A DNA stretch of 64,000 bases from Rhizopus sp. PT2906 (GCA_025529335.1 JAMYHX010000012.1:176236-240235); one strand, 5' to 3'; positions 12,539 through 24,394 are shown, counted from the first letter of the stretch. Notes: generated by a model from the sequence alone, not told the origin. Numbers and translations are program-made.

Positions 12539-13504
12539 GGAACTAGTTTAATGGAAGTTAGTAGCGCGTTTAAAAAAGGCTTTTTGATATTACAGGACGC
12601 GCATGCTGTTTAAGCTGTTTTCTTTTTCTGCCAATTTTATATTTTTGTTTCTGAATGCCATCAATGCTTGTGTAATGTTTACACCATCAACAATCAGCTA
12701 TCAACAATAATAATGATAGAGCAATCAACTGCAACTAGTAATACTGCTGCTTACGTCATTGGTCGTTGCCACAGAGAAGCTAACTCTTTTTCTTCTCTTT
12801 ACTTCACATGCAGAAAGAGAAGAATTAGTTGATTCTGTGATATTATCAATGAACAAACGGTTTTACCTCAGAAAAATAAGAATACGGCAAGATGGAATAA
12901 GGCTCTTTGTAATCATTTTATGAAAAGGGAAAGAGAGAGATCCGTGGCAAAAAGGGAAGCTGGCCCTTTATATGTAAGAATAAATGTTGTCAACCAACTA
13001 CATCTTAGGCTACTTAAAAAAAAAACAAAAAACGACAAGACGCATCTTTTTTATATGTTTATGCATATTTTACGCGGTAACCAATGATTGCAACTCTTCT
13101 GTTTAGTGACAAATTTATTTTATTCCCTAACGAAAAGTTAGAGATGCATCATGGGTTATCTATAAGACTACGTGTTAATTTAAATATCTTGCATAGTTAA
13201 AGAGAAATTGCGACACTTTTACCTTTACGATCGATTACGCGGTGGGAGATGGTGTTGAAAATATGCTACTAGATTGCGCGGAATTTTTATAACCAAGTAT
13301 AATCCATCTACAGCCACAAGTCCATCTTGTCATCTCCAGTAGGTAATCCTTAACAGTTTTCCCCCACTTGCAAGGTATTATTTATTTTACATTGTAAAAG
13401 TCACCGTCAAGAATACCATTCGTCAATTGTATAAAGCTCTTATTGTTTTTATTCAAAGTACCAATACAAAGCATATTAACTGTTTATAAAAAAAAAAGAA
13501 AGAT
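12539..13504. other. intergenic
   Basis: Nothing coding is supported. The region contains AT-rich stretches and may hold the 3' sequence of the inositol monophosphatase gene. Confidence 0.5.
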
Positions 13505-14599
13505 CTATTCATATCCACCTGGCACAGGCGGTCTAGGAGCCTCAATATCCGGAATGAGTCTTTTCATTTGATTTGCAATATGAATCTGAGATTCACTATC
13601 AGGAGCAGCACGGATAGCAAGGTATTTACGACAGAATATATTTACAGGTTTGGTATCTGATGTGTCACTGTGGCCCTCAAGGACAATACCACCAGACTCA
13701 GTCACGACGACCATCGCTGCAGCCACATCCCACTCCCAGCAGCCTACTTCCCAGTAAACATCTATGGCGCCCTTGGCAACGAAGCAAAGGTTCAAGGCAG
13801 CCGAGCCAGTGGTGCGAACACTGTGAGCTTCAGCAGCTTTGGAACTATCTGATTTCTTTCGGATCATTTCATGGATAGCGCTTATTTTAGCATCAATGAC
13901 AGCTTTTGATCGATCAGAGCCTGCCTCTGTAGCGATCAGACAATGTGAGAGATCTGTCAAAGGAGGTGTAGGCTGGAACAAGGGTAATCTTTGGGTTCTA
14001 TTTAAATAGGCACCGTACCCTTTGGCTGCTGAATAAAGTTCGTTTAATATTGGATTGAATACAACTCCCACAGTTGGAATCTTATTGATTGTCAATCCGA
14101 TACAGACAGCGACAAAAGGGTAGCCATGAACAAAGTTTGTGGTACCATCTAATATTAATCTATTGATTAAAAAAGAAAAGATAAGAGACAAGGTATTATG
14201 CGTTACCTATGGGATCTACAATCCAAGTTGGATGATCTGTAAATTCAGTCTTTTCACCGCTTGCAAACGTTTCTTCACCGATAAATCTAGAAGGGTTAAA
14301 GATGAACTATATATGGCGTCCTCTTACCTGTGGTGAGGGTATGTTTTCTTTAGTCTTTCTTTAATAAATTCTTCTACTGCCTTATCAGTCTCTGTCACAA
14401 GGTCAGAGGGATTATCCTTTTTGACATGAACATGACTAACACCAGTTCCTGTCATTCTGGAATCAATAGCAGATTTGATTATAGCACCAGCATCTTGAGC
14501 CAGCTGAATGGCAAATTCAAGATATTCTTGAACTCTACCTAAATAAAGATCAATCAATGAACTTAGTATAATGAGTTTATTACTTTCTTCGTTAACCAT
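13505..14599 (-). CDS. IMPA1: inositol-1-monophosphatase (IMPase)
   Basis: The protein hydrolyses inositol monophosphates to free myo-inositol, a Mg2+-dependent cytosolic step that feeds phosphoinositide synthesis. Four exons are deduced: 14599-14584, 14538-14328, 14286-14207 and 14148-13505, giving 316 aa. The FIG-type superfamily motifs are present: DLVTETD near residue 50, GEET in exon 3, and WIVDPIDGTTNFVHG, whose central aspartate triad residues are split by the last intron (DPI|DGTT). The C-terminal metal site appears as WEVGCWEWDVAAA. The first intron (45 nt) is in frame, so an unspliced reading is also open, but splicing gives a normal N-terminus. Length matches the family. The promoter would lie in 14600-14800. 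Certain as to family; exact substrate range is inferred. Confidence 0.93.
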
Positions 14600-15125
14600 T
14601 TTATCTAAACGTCCTAAAGAAAAGGGGGAAAAGAGGTTATGTGGATGACAATTAAAAATACACTCTCATGTGACCTATTCAATATCCGCTCTGGAGGCTC
14701 TTCTAGTCGACAATGACCACGTTCCTAAACTTAAAACCTATCTTTGAAAGTTTAAAGTACATAATAAAGGGAACTTAGTTCCCTTCATCAACTCACTTGG
14801 AACATTATAAGCCGTGTGTTGAACAAGATTCAGCACAAGCGATTGCATCAAGCGCAATATGGTTTCCTCTTCTGAGTGCTATTAGCCATAACACCATCAG
14901 TCTTTCTCAGCAGCGACAACATTCAAGGTTACCTCTCTTTTGCTCAACAAAATATCTTTATAAATTGAGGTTTTCATGCTTTTGAAAAACTCAATATAAA
15001 AAGTAGCCCTGAAGCCCTCTCAAGAACAATATAAATAGCCATGAACCTTGCCTCTCCTTGCCAAAATCATTCATTGAATCAACAATCAAACTGTCTTTTT
15101 TTCTTTTCATATCCACACAATAAGC
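14600..15125. other. intergenic with a promoter-like segment
   Basis: A TATAAATAG at about 15031 is followed by a CT-rich tract and an ACACAATAAGC string just before an ATG at 15126. This is the layout of a transcribed gene start in this genome. Confidence 0.4.
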
Positions 15126-15233
15126 ATGTCATATCTTTTGTTACAAAAGTTTCTGATCTTGTTCTTTTATTCTGTTTGCGGATGCTTCTTTACAAACTTA
15201 TCAAGAAGATATAATGATCACTTATCTACTTAA
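15126..15233 (+). CDS. possible very small secreted-type ORF (35 aa)
   Basis: ATG at 15126 opens a 35-codon frame whose N-terminus (MSYLLLQKFLILFFYSVC) looks like a signal sequence. A TATA box about 95 nt upstream and a pyrimidine-rich leader support transcription. The frame ends soon after, so either an intron continues it or it is a relic. A second short frame with a signal-like start (MNSLILSLVFGIFCAS) begins at 15304 and is also interrupted. I do not recognise a family. Confidence 0.25.
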   Translation: MSYLLLQKFLILFFYSVCGCFFTNLSRRYNDHLST

Positions 15234-16156
15234 ATCTCTGCTTCATTGTTAGCTTTTATCAGGTTGTTGCCTTTAGCAACTCCTTAAACCAAATACAGTT
15301 ACAATGAATTCATTAATCCTGTCCCTCGTATTTGGCATATTCTGTGCATCTGATATGTGATTTAAGGCTTTCTGAACCTCGTGCATTTAGTTGCCCACTT
15401 CATTAACTGTTGTGTATTTCCCAAAGTTAATTTCGGGAAAGCATCGTCTGGAAGAAGTCCAAGAATTGAACTTTTGCAAACGATTTCTACTGCGACAAGT
15501 ATTATCATTAGTAATAGTTTGACAGGTACGAAGCAAGAATGGATATGCTTGCTTCTTCTTGACGGGAATATCTCTGAATGGATTCACAAGAAAGCTGATT
15601 AAATCTCTTTTAAAGGCTTGATCAGAAAGAATTGCAGAAGGCTATCTTGAGCATTGAATATTTTACGCATAAAAGAACCTTAGGAAAAGATATCAATATT
15701 TTATAAATCATGCCTTTGATTAAAGACTAGTGCATGTAATAACAAGTCCAACAGAAAAAAAGACTTGAGCAACCAAGAATAGTTCGAGATGCATTGAAAA
15801 TCTGGAAACTGACATCTGGGGAAAGCTGATGTCGGACCTTTGCCTTGTGTGGTGACGGAGATCAAATGTTCTTTTAGAAGTTGTCCCGGATTAACCCTTT
15901 TATTCAATGAACAAAGAAAATAAAGACAAAAATAAAAGAAACAAGGGAGAAGTAAAGAAAAGACACAAAAAAAAAGAAGACAAATAAAGTGAGATCAGGA
16001 TGAATAGATGACAGTAATGAATTTTTTTTTTTTTTTGGTTAATAGTTTCCGAAAAGAGTAGAGCTAAATTTAGAATTCTCTCTCTTTTTATTACGAGGAC
16101 ACAGGGCAAATTTTTTTTTTCTTTTTTCTTTTTTCTTTTTCGTATTTCTTTTAGAT
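15234..16156. other. intergenic with weak coding-like fragments
   Basis: Frames at 15381-15602 on both strands have no recognisable motif. 15900-16140 is low-complexity A/T and purine-rich sequence, including T-runs at 16022 and 16112. It probably contains the promoter of the next gene, with a CT-rich leader just before its ATG. Confidence 0.4.
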
Positions 16157-17158
16157 ATGCGTTTACTGTTATTACAGTTCATATTTTTAGCATTTTTAGG
16201 TACCTTTATTAAGGCAGATTTAATAAAAAGAGGTAAGTAAGATCATTTGTATACAAGATAAACTTATTTATATTATTATATAGTTCCTCAAGGTAATAAT
16301 TATAATTATAATAGTTTATGGATATTCAATATGTAAAATATAGCTGCCCAGACACCAGCGGCACCAGCGGGTGGTAACAATGGTACTCTCCCAGCTAGCT
16401 CAACACAGGCACCAGCAGCATCAGTAACACCGGCAGCTCCAGGAAACTCTACTGTTGTTCCCTCAGGCAACTCGACAGTTCCTATTCCATCTGGCGCTAA
16501 TAACCAAACATCAATCGTCAATGGCAACAACACAGTCAGCTCAAATTCATCAAACACATGGGCTAATTTACCTACTTCAGCTAGCTATGGCAACACTGTC
16601 TTTCCCGGAAGCGCCACTTTCCTTACACCTAAGCCCAGTAAATCCGTTTCACCACTCTATCGCATCGATAAGAACGAAAATGTCACATTTGTTTGGTCCT
16701 TTACCAATCTATTGGTTCGTCCTTCTAACTTGACTTTGGCAGCTGTTGCTCCAAACAGTGTTACTTATACCATTACTGCGATGCAAGGTGCAGAAACAAG
16801 CGCTGTCTGGCATCTCAAGGATGTACCACCTGCCTCACCGCTTATGATGGGAATGTATCAAATACAACTTTATGATCAGAGAGGCCCCACAGCAATGGCT
16901 CAGCCTGGGTGGCTCTCTCCAGCTAGTGGTCTAACCATTGCGTTCTATTCAGCAGAGTCTTATGTTCCTCCTTCTGGCAGTAAGTTTCCGCTTGAATGTT
17001 GTAATAGACATGTATCTAACATGAATATAGGTGATTACTGTCCTACTTGTTTTTATAATGCAGGAAAAAGATTAAGCGAATCGATTGGACCTATTGCAGT
17101 TGCATTTGGAGTTGCCTCTGTTACATCTGTCTTGATCTTATATGGCATCTTGTACTAA
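16157..17158 (+). CDS. secreted, membrane-anchored surface protein (DUF7137-like)
   Basis: Three exons are deduced: 16157-16232, 16344-16979 and 17031-17158 (279 aa). The start gives a clean signal peptide (MRLLLLQFIFLAFLGTFIKA). Then comes a Pro/Ala/Thr/Ser/Asn-rich linker with several N-glycosylation sequons, a beta-rich domain containing ENVTFVWSFTNL, and after the second intron a CPTC motif. A C-terminal hydrophobic helix follows (IGPIAVAFGVASVTSVLILY). The order signal peptide, linker, immunoglobulin-like beta domain, CxxC, single TM matches a widespread fungal family that I recall as DUF7137. Function is unknown; a cell-surface or wall role is inferred. The exon 2/3 acceptor was chosen at 17030 because it keeps the CPTC in frame. 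Confidence 0.8.
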
Positions 17159-18064
17159 CTTGTTCTTTACTATATACCGTAGATAAACTTTCTGTATTGT
17201 TATTGTTATTAAAAAGAAGATATAAAGAAAAATGCAGTAGCAAGATGTTTATGATTTATTTGTTTATGCGCTGGTTTTATTTTGTTAAAGATATAAATTA
17301 GGTCTGTGCCATTTAAAAGCAGCGTAATCCCTTTTTTGCATCTCTCTCTTTCTCTCTCTTTTTTTCTTGTTTTTGATTCTGATATATCATGAATATGAGC
17401 CTTTGCCTTTACTGTGAGAAGCAATTGTTGGATGAGGTACATATACTAATGTGTCGACGTATGCTTACTGTTTTCCGTAGAGTGCCTCATTCTGCTCACT
17501 CGCTTGTCAAATAAACGAGGCTTCTAAACCTATTCATCATATCTTAATCTTATTCAACAGAAGAAACCAGTTTACATTATACCGTGCATCTACTCTACAT
17601 TATCATTCACACATCTTGGCTTTACCTGATGCAAATACACGTAACAATAGTCCTTGTTCTTTACTATAAAAATACACGCATCATTGCATTGGTTGATAAA
17701 TAGAAAAATGCTTTATTATTTGTTTGTACCACACTGATTCGTTTGGATAGAGAGTCATTTATCCCGGTTTACCGATGAGATATAAAATAAAATAAATGCT
17801 TGTTAGAATGTTTGATACCAAATGTATACACAGACTGACTGCAGAGGTTAGTATTCTATGTATCTCTATTTAAAATGAAATAGTACTGGATACAACGTTT
17901 TGAAAGGGCGAGAGAGGACATACGTATCTCAAAACACTCGCCAATCATGAATCGTAAAAGCGTGAATAGCTTCGTTACTGCTCATAATCTTGTCGTATTT
18001 CATTATTTCTCAACATATAAGTAGTTCGTTTTCCTTTTCTCGTCATATTTATATAATATTTGGA
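17159..18064. other. intergenic
   Basis: No coding region is supported. A purine-rich microsatellite-like tract lies near 17340-17370 (CT repeats). The upstream region of the next small gene contains no obvious TATA box but has a CT-rich leader. Confidence 0.45.
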
Positions 18065-18247
18065 ATGAAAGTTCTCTATCTCTCAATTTTGACTGTATGT
18101 ATGCTTGCTATAAGTGGAACGGAAGGTCGTCTCTGCTCGGCTGTCTGCGTACGAACTCCTGAAGAAGCTCTGTGCCCTACTACTAGAGAACGCATAAACA
18201 AAGGAACAGATGATATGCCTTGCTGGACATGCTGCACGCCACAATAA
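18065..18247 (+). CDS. small secreted cysteine-rich protein (60 aa)
   Basis: The frame opens with a typical signal peptide (MKVLYLSILTVCMLAISGTEG). It is followed by a 39-residue mature part with six cysteines in the order CSAVC, LC, PC, WTC-C, ending PQ. This is consistent with three disulfides. I chose the ATG at 18065 over an in-frame upstream codon near 17990 because only the former places the hydrophobic core at the N-terminus. It is intronless. Function is unknown: secreted effector-like or defence peptide are possibilities. It shares size and architecture, though not sequence, with the ORF at 39848-40093. Confidence 0.7.
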   Translation: MKVLYLSILTVCMLAISGTEGRLCSAVCVRTPEEALCPTTRERINKGTDDMPCWTCCTPQ

Positions 18248-18383
18248 TCTGTTCAGTTTCAAAGTTGCATAATACTACATATATAACAACTTGATACTTA
18301 AAACCATAATAAACATCATTTTTCCCTTTGCATCACTTCGGATATTCTTGGATTCTATTTATTAATACATTATACAAACTTGG

Positions 18384-19848
18384 TTATCTGGATGTAGATG
18401 AAAAAGGATCCTGTCGAGGATCTTGAAAATACATGGCTCGGAACGGATTGGTGTCATAGGGTAATTGCTGTGATTGACCAGTAGGCTGCATATACACTGG
18501 AGAAAAAGGATTCGTTATCCTACGTTGTAGGGATGATCCTGGTGAGGAAGGTTGAGGAAAATAGGTAGGACTAGCTATTGGCATATACGGCACTGGCAAT
18601 TCATTGTTTGTTGGGGGCAAGACAAGTGCCGCAAAAGGATTATTGTCTGCCGGAAGGTTAAGACGAGGAGGAAATGGCTTTGGATTTACGCCAGTTGTGC
18701 CTTGATCCGTTGTTTCTGGAGAAGGTTTGTCTAGTTCTTCAACATAATCTTTTAATGCGTCAATAAGCGTAGTAGGTGCCTATTTAAACGCGTCATTACA
18801 AAAATTAACTCTAATAATTAAGTAATGTATATCTTACATGATTTAAAGGTGGAAGTTTCATTTCTAATGCACCCTCATATGGTCTTGCCGCATTGAAAAA
18901 CTCGGTGACTGACTGAGTCTCTGCAGAAAATGTCTTGTATAGTTCAATGGACGTTAAAGCATCCGATTTGGTCATTTCAAAGTAATGTTCTTTTTCATAA
19001 ATAATATATATACATATTAGGGAGAATGCTTATAAAAATAAAGACTTACCGAGTATATTTATTATAGATTCATTCACAGCTTGGAATATATTGAAAATAT
19101 CCTCAATGATCAAGCGATAGGCAAATAAAGAAATAGCAGGATCTCCTTCGTTTAAGCAAAACTACATTTTTGCATGAATATATTATCTTGCTTTCTCTTT
19201 TATGGACCTTTACCTTACAACTCAACGCACAAGCAAGTAACTGCTGTAGCTTGATCGTTTCTTCAAACAATCCTTCGGACAAAGTGAGCCGTCGGAAGGT
19301 TCCGCTCTTTGTGTAATCTATTTGAGATTCACTAACAGCAGTGACTCTTCTGTCCAAATATGTTTTGTACAAGTAAATATTTTGAATTGTTCCTGGAACT
19401 AAGATCTTTGCTTTTAATCATGCATCAATCGTCAAAGAAAAGAAAAGTCATTACCTAATTTCTTATTCTTTATTTTACTAATGTCAAAGGTTTGAGGACG
19501 ACGCATACAAATTGCTTCTGCTACTCTTTGCGTGTTTCCTTCACGAATCAGATAATGCAAAATGATGAGCACCTTGAACGTGATCTGTAATAAATTTTAG
19601 TTTTGATTGTAGCTGTAAAATGATACAACATACGATCCAATAACCTTCTCTAAGTCTTTTTTCAAGTAATTTTAATATCTTTTCAGTACTTGATGGACTC
19701 TCCAGGGTGATGTTTCTCAAGGCTGAGGTAATAAAAGAAGATGAGTGATAAGATTTTTTACACAAACATGGTTTCTTTAGCTAATCAAATGCTTTTGTTT
19801 TGGTGGTCGATATTCAAGTCTTGTTGCCTTTCTTACTGCTGTTTCCAT
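18384..19848 (-). CDS. YAP1801: AP180/CALM (YAP1801-type) clathrin assembly protein, ANTH domain
   Basis: It binds PtdIns(4,5)P2 and clathrin/EH proteins at the plasma membrane during endocytosis. Seven exons: 19848-19782, 19722-19634, 19584-19455, 19398-19214, 19161-19050, 18989-18838 and 18779-18384 (376 aa, exact multiple of three). The N-terminus reads AVRKATRLEYRPPKQKHL, the ANTH K-A-T...PPKxKHL lipid-binding motif. The helical repeats continue through FKVLIILHYLIREG, YLDRR, and SIELYKTFSAETQSVTEFF. The C-terminal tail is Pro/Gln-rich with four NPF EH-binding motifs (NNPFAA, TNPFSP, TNPFRA and related). Intron 1 (59 nt) has a weak GC donor (A|GCTAAAG) with a normal AG acceptor. A GT donor would leave a stop codon in frame. 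Family call is firm; the first splice site is the weak point. Confidence 0.87.
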
Positions 19849-20316
19849 ATTTAATGTAGAAAAAAAAAAAGAGAGAGTAATCCTCATTGTTTGCATAAAA
19901 AGGCATGTTTTATATTACAGCCAATGGTTGTAACCTAGTTTAAGACTGACATATCGCCTTTTCATGAATACAGGCTTTTTATAATGAAACATTTCGCTGC
20001 TTAAGAAATAATACGAGCAAAAAAACAAAGACAAGGCGCATTACATATTATTGATGCTATATATTTTGTCTCAGCCTTCTTGAACAAATTATGAAAAGTC
20101 CTTGATGGAAACTATCATAATGACTTGATTTTTTTCTCATCACAAAAATGCAACTCAATAAGCTTTCATCCTGTACATTCAATCGGAGCTTATTATACAT
20201 TAACGTCATCAATTTTTGTACGTCACACTCTAGGGGTTAACGAGCGTTGAATGAAATCCGGGGCAATTTTTTATACTTGTTTGCAATAACCCCCCACTCT
20301 TTCTATATATACAAAA
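19849..20316. promoter_or_regulatory. divergent intergenic promoter (AP180 / complex I 30 kDa)
   Basis: The 468-bp gap lies between two divergently transcribed genes and must hold both promoters. TATATATACA is present at 20303-20312, only 5 nt before the ATG of the complex I gene, so it is more likely leader than TATA box. No clear operator is seen. Confidence 0.5.
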
Positions 20317-21268
20317 ATGGCATCTCGATTAATTAGTGCCAACATGATGCGTCTTTCTCGCTCATTGGCTGCTGGTAAATGGGTATAGAGCATAATGGAA
20401 CCATAATACTAATATATACATGTAGCAACCACTGTTCGTTCAGCACCTATCCGTACCTTTACTTCAACTGTTTCCCGATTGCAAGGTAAACAAAAAGATA
20501 TTATATATACATATTTTGACAATAAATACGAACAAAATATATAGCTGAAGAAAAAAACTATAAAAAGGTATCTGCTGATCCCAACTTCAAGAGCGGCAAT
20601 GATCAACTTCACGAATACGGACAATATCTCATGTCTGTGATGCCCAAATTCATTCAACAATTCAGTGTATCCAAAGATGAACTTTGTCTTTATGTTGCAC
20701 CTACTGCCTTGCTTCAAGTTATGCAATTCTTACGTGACCACACCAATGCTCAGTTTAAATCAGTGATGGATATTACAGCTGTTGACTTTCCCAGCCGTGA
20801 AAATCGATTTGAAGTTGTTTACAACATGTTGAGTATGAGATATAACGGCCGTATCCGTGTAAAGACGTATGCAAGTGAAATATCTCCTGTTCCTTCTGTT
20901 GTTCCACTTTTCAGTGGTGCCAACTGGCAAGAACGTGAAACATATGATATGTTTGGTGTCTTCTTTACCGGTCATCCAGATCTTCGTCGTATCTTGACTG
21001 ATTATGGTTTTGAAGGTCATCCTTTGAGAAAAGATTTCCCTCTTACTGGATATGTGGAAGTTAGATATGACGAAGAAAAGAAGCGTGTTGTTACTGAACC
21101 AGTTGAATTGGCTCAAGCATTCAGAAACTTTGAAGGTGCACTTTCACCTTGGGAACAAGTTGGTAAGTTGACATTCTTTATATTGTCTTGTGATATTTAC
21201 ATTGTATAGGCCCTGGACGAGATGATACACCGAAGAAAATTGAAGAAGGAAGCGAAGAAAAGAAATAG
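20317..21268 (+). CDS. NDUFS3: NADH:ubiquinone oxidoreductase 30-kDa subunit (NDUFS3/NuoC)
   Basis: It is a nuclear-encoded subunit of the mitochondrial complex I peripheral arm. Four exons: 20317-20374, 20426-20485, 20545-21162 and 21210-21268 (264 aa). The N-terminus is Arg/Ser-rich with no acidic residues (MASRLISANMMRLSRSLAA), a mitochondrial presequence. The core contains the family signature ERETYDMFGVFFTGHPDLRR followed by ILTDYGFEGHPLRKDFPL. The C-terminal exon encodes a Lys/Glu-rich tail (PGRDDTPKKIEEGS) typical of fungal orthologues. All introns are short (47-59 nt) and GT-AG. Identification is certain. Confidence 0.97.
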
Positions 21269-21374
21269 AGGAATGCAACTGTTTATTTGTGATAAAATTT
21301 TAAAAAAGAGAAGAGGGACGACTTCCTTGAATAAATCTTATTGTAGAAAAATATGTGACTATATATAAAAAAAA

Positions 21375-21394
21375 GGGGGGGGGGAGGGGAAGGG
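21375..21394 (+). other. G-rich tract (possible G-quadruplex)
   Basis: Ten consecutive G, then A, four G, AA and three G follow an A-run just downstream of the complex I subunit stop codon. In a genome this AT-rich the tract is conspicuous. It lies in a likely 3' UTR. Confidence 0.6.
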
Positions 21395-21705
21395 TTGCAT
21401 CTATATTTGTAAGTAAGATTTCTTTCATATTAGTGAGTTTAACTAGAAAAAAAAAATAATGAATTTGGTGACCATTTCCTTATTCAAGATTATCTTCCGA
21501 TGCTATTCGGATTGGGGGACTACAAACAAATAATTAAATATCAAAAGAGAGAGAAAGAATAGACCTGCTTTAAAGTGGCTTTTCTATCTACTTTTTCTTT
21601 TTCTTTTTATCATTCTTTGGTGTTATGTGCTTTCATTTATAAATCAACCAAAATATAAATAAAAAGGGTAAAGCAAGGGGATCATCATTTAATAAGTTAT
21701 TTAAA

Positions 21706-22006
21706 ATGTTTGAATCAAGTGAGTAATAAACTAAAAAAGATGTATTGTAAATAATTAATCTATTTAGTAAACACTTCAACCATCTTACTCGGTGTCACTC
21801 TTTTGGTGGTTCTATTTGCTTTGATCGTAAAGACTCATGGCAGGGAAGAAAGGATAAATCAAGATGAAGAAGAGGAGTTGGAAGGAAGTTGTTTGATAAA
21901 GACAACGACATATTATCAATGGAATAGATCAATACCACATCAAGACAATCAAAAATGGAAAGAGAGGACAGCATTACTTATAAAGAAATACTCTGCTGTA
22001 AATTAA
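21706..22006 (+). CDS. small single-pass membrane protein (83 aa)
   Basis: Two exons, 21706-21718 and 21768-22006, are joined across a GTGAGT...TTTAG intron. The spliced protein starts MFESINTSTILLGVTLLVVL, giving an immediate transmembrane helix (about residues 8-28). A charged, Glu-rich cytosolic-type tail with two Trp-containing motifs follows. No signal peptidase site is obvious, so a type III/tail-out topology is likely. I do not recognise the family. Its stop is 9 nt from the stop of the convergent bHLH gene, so their 3' UTRs must overlap. Confidence 0.55.
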
Positions 22007-22014
22007 ATACCATG

Positions 22015-23255
22015 TTATGTACTGATTGCTTTATTCGTTTCATTTTCTTCCTTTTTCAAGGAAAAATCCTGAAGTATAGGTGGTAAGACAGGTTGTCTTT
22101 GTTTTTGATGCATTTGCAACTGTTCCTGTAAGAGCAAGAGTTGCTTTTGTTGTGACTTGTGAGCGAGTAAGGCATTTCTTGCACTCATAGGTAACTCTGA
22201 GAAATCATCTTCGGATTTGATGACTGAAGGAAGAGTAGAAAGAGGAGGTAACAGAGATGGCCTCTTTTGTGGCTTCTGAGATATCAACGATGATGATGAC
22301 GATAGTGTTGTTGTTGTTGTTGGTAATGATGTTGTTGATGATGTTGATGATGTTTGTAGTGGTGGAGGGCATAAAGGATATGTCGTCATACGTCCTTCTA
22401 CTTTAACACGTATTTCAAGTGACCCAATTTTGTCTCTTAGTGAATTATTCCTCTTTTCCAAGTACTTTATGTATTCAACTGCTTTAAACAAGACAGTGCT
22501 TTTTGAGTTATTAATGTTCTTGAGAGTTGGCACAAGCTCACTGAGCTCTTTGAACCCGTTTCGAATGGTACTTCTTCGCTTTTGTTCAGATGCGATATGG
22601 TTCGCTCTTTTCTCTTCTTCTGTTAAGAGCTCTTTATGCGATCTGCTTCGTTTCGCAGGAACCGGCGACTTGGACGGGCTTGGTCTCTTTCTAGAGTTGT
22701 CTTGATTTAAAGATAATGCATTGTGCAAAAATCTATCGTTATCATTTGTTTGATTCTTTTGCTTGTCCAATGACTGAAACAGGGAATGGCTTTCTTCTTG
22801 TAGACAGTCTTGCTCACTGAAAAAGGAATCCAAAAAATTTGAAAACGCCTTGCGATCGTTTTCATCAAGCACACTCGTGTTGTTTGCATAATTGAAGTTG
22901 GGTGGATCTCTTTGTAAGAATATAGGATCTAATTGGATATCATGGCTGGTATGATTATCGCTGCTATCACTATTACTACTGTTGCTACTACTACTACTAC
23001 TACTGTCACTACTACTTCTGTTGTTGTAATGGCCAGTATCAGTTCTCATAGTATTTGACTCAATGTTATAATCAAAGTTGAAAGGCACGCAAAAGGCAGA
23101 ATCCATGCCAAAACTAAACTCGAATTCTAAACAAATCATGAGAACAGGTGATATTTTATACTGCTTAGTCTACCTTCAAATGGAACTGGTTCCTGCAGCA
23201 TATCTTGCTGGTTCCATGCATCATGGATAGTTAAAAAGGATGTGTTTGGATTCAT
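22015..23255 (-). CDS. bHLH transcription factor (Mlx/Ino4-like basic region)
   Basis: Two exons, 23255-23174 and 23126-22015 (397 aa). The N-terminal part is acidic and Ser/Asn-rich, including a serine run of about 20 residues encoded by AGT/AGC-type codons near 22960-23010. The bHLH begins around residue 195 with EEEKRANHIASEQKRR, giving His-Glu-Arg contact residues (H, E, R of the E-box-binding class). Helix 1, loop, and helix 2 (STVLFKAVEYIKYLEKRNN) follow. Then comes a Ser/Thr-rich and a Gln-rich region (QQKQLLLLQEQLQMHQKQ). The basic region is closer to Mlx/Ino4-type factors than to the SREBP at 36 kb, because it lacks the RRY tyrosine. It presumably binds CANNTG as a dimer; targets are unknown. 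Confidence 0.85.
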
Positions 23256-24394
23256 TATATTGCAAGAAAGAGAAATAAATGAAAATTTTCACAAGCTTTC
23301 TCCACTTTTTCTACGGTTTGGTGACACAAAGCAAACCTTCGTTTTGAATCACATGTTTCTAAACAACTCCCTTCCTGCTTTATTTTTTGTTTCGCTTTTT
23401 GTTTACTCTTTTAATTTGGTACCCTCCCTTCTCTCTCCGAACCTATGGGGTCGTTTCCATGGTAATAAATTATATATAGTCCGTTTTGTTTGTTTTTTTT
23501 TTTTTTGTTAGATATCCAACGTAAAATGAAGAGAAGATCGTATGTAATACAATGAAATTAAAGTCTCATGAATTTGCCCAAAAATAGCGAAATGAGTACA
23601 AGTCATATGGGCAATGATGGAGAAAGGAGTAGTATGACTGGTTATTGATGATGATGGCAGGTGTAGTGCATGCACTATTTTTAAAAAACTAAAGTCGCGT
23701 TTGCCCAAAAATCTTTATACACGATAAAGAATCCCAACATTTCATGTTGTATTGTGCATATCATACATCTAAGTTTCCCAGGGGGGGCTGATCATACTTT
23801 GTATATGATCCCTCTGCAGTGGATAATGTCTTTTGTGGCTGATGAACTGAGTAGTTACAATCAAGCAAAAATGATTTATATGGAATAAGGATATAAGTTA
23901 CAGTAGGATATTTTGATGGGATCATAGGTTGGTTTATTTATAGTACAAAAGGTAAATATGATATTATGTACTGATTGTTTAAACAGGGCATTACATTGGA
24001 TGTCTCTAATTTATGTCATTATCCAAAGAGAAGCAGATGAAGTAAAGTTTGAGAAATTGGTTATACTAAAGCACTGTATTAATATATCAGTATATCTCTT
24101 GTGTCATAATCCTATGAAGCTCGCACATAGCATACATGGTAAAATACCATGACGCTTTGGGGTTGCACATACCCTTACCAATGCCAAGCATAATGAAAAG
24201 TACGATGAATTTCCCATAAATTCATAGTACAAGGCTTCCTAAATTGTTTATACTTGAAAACTGTGATTGGCTGATTGAATCTTCATATTGCTCAAATGTA
24301 TTAAAAGTGTACAAAATTGATGCATTTATTAATCATTAAGTGTGAAAGATTATAAGAGAAGGATGAATGGAATAATGCAAGATGACTCATATTT
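23256..24394. other. intergenic, no supported gene
   Basis: 1.1 kb between the bHLH start and the ERG25 stop. Short frames (23242-23511, 23958-24152) lack motifs. A T14 run lies near 23492-23505, and a GC-richer patch with GGGGGGG near 23781. Confidence 0.5.

Noticed and set aside
17990..18064. Upstream start for the small Cys-rich protein
   Set aside because: It would bury the signal peptide behind 25 residues.
20760..21116. 118-codon minus-strand frame opposite the complex I subunit
   Set aside because: Antisense shadow; the plus strand carries the full family signature.
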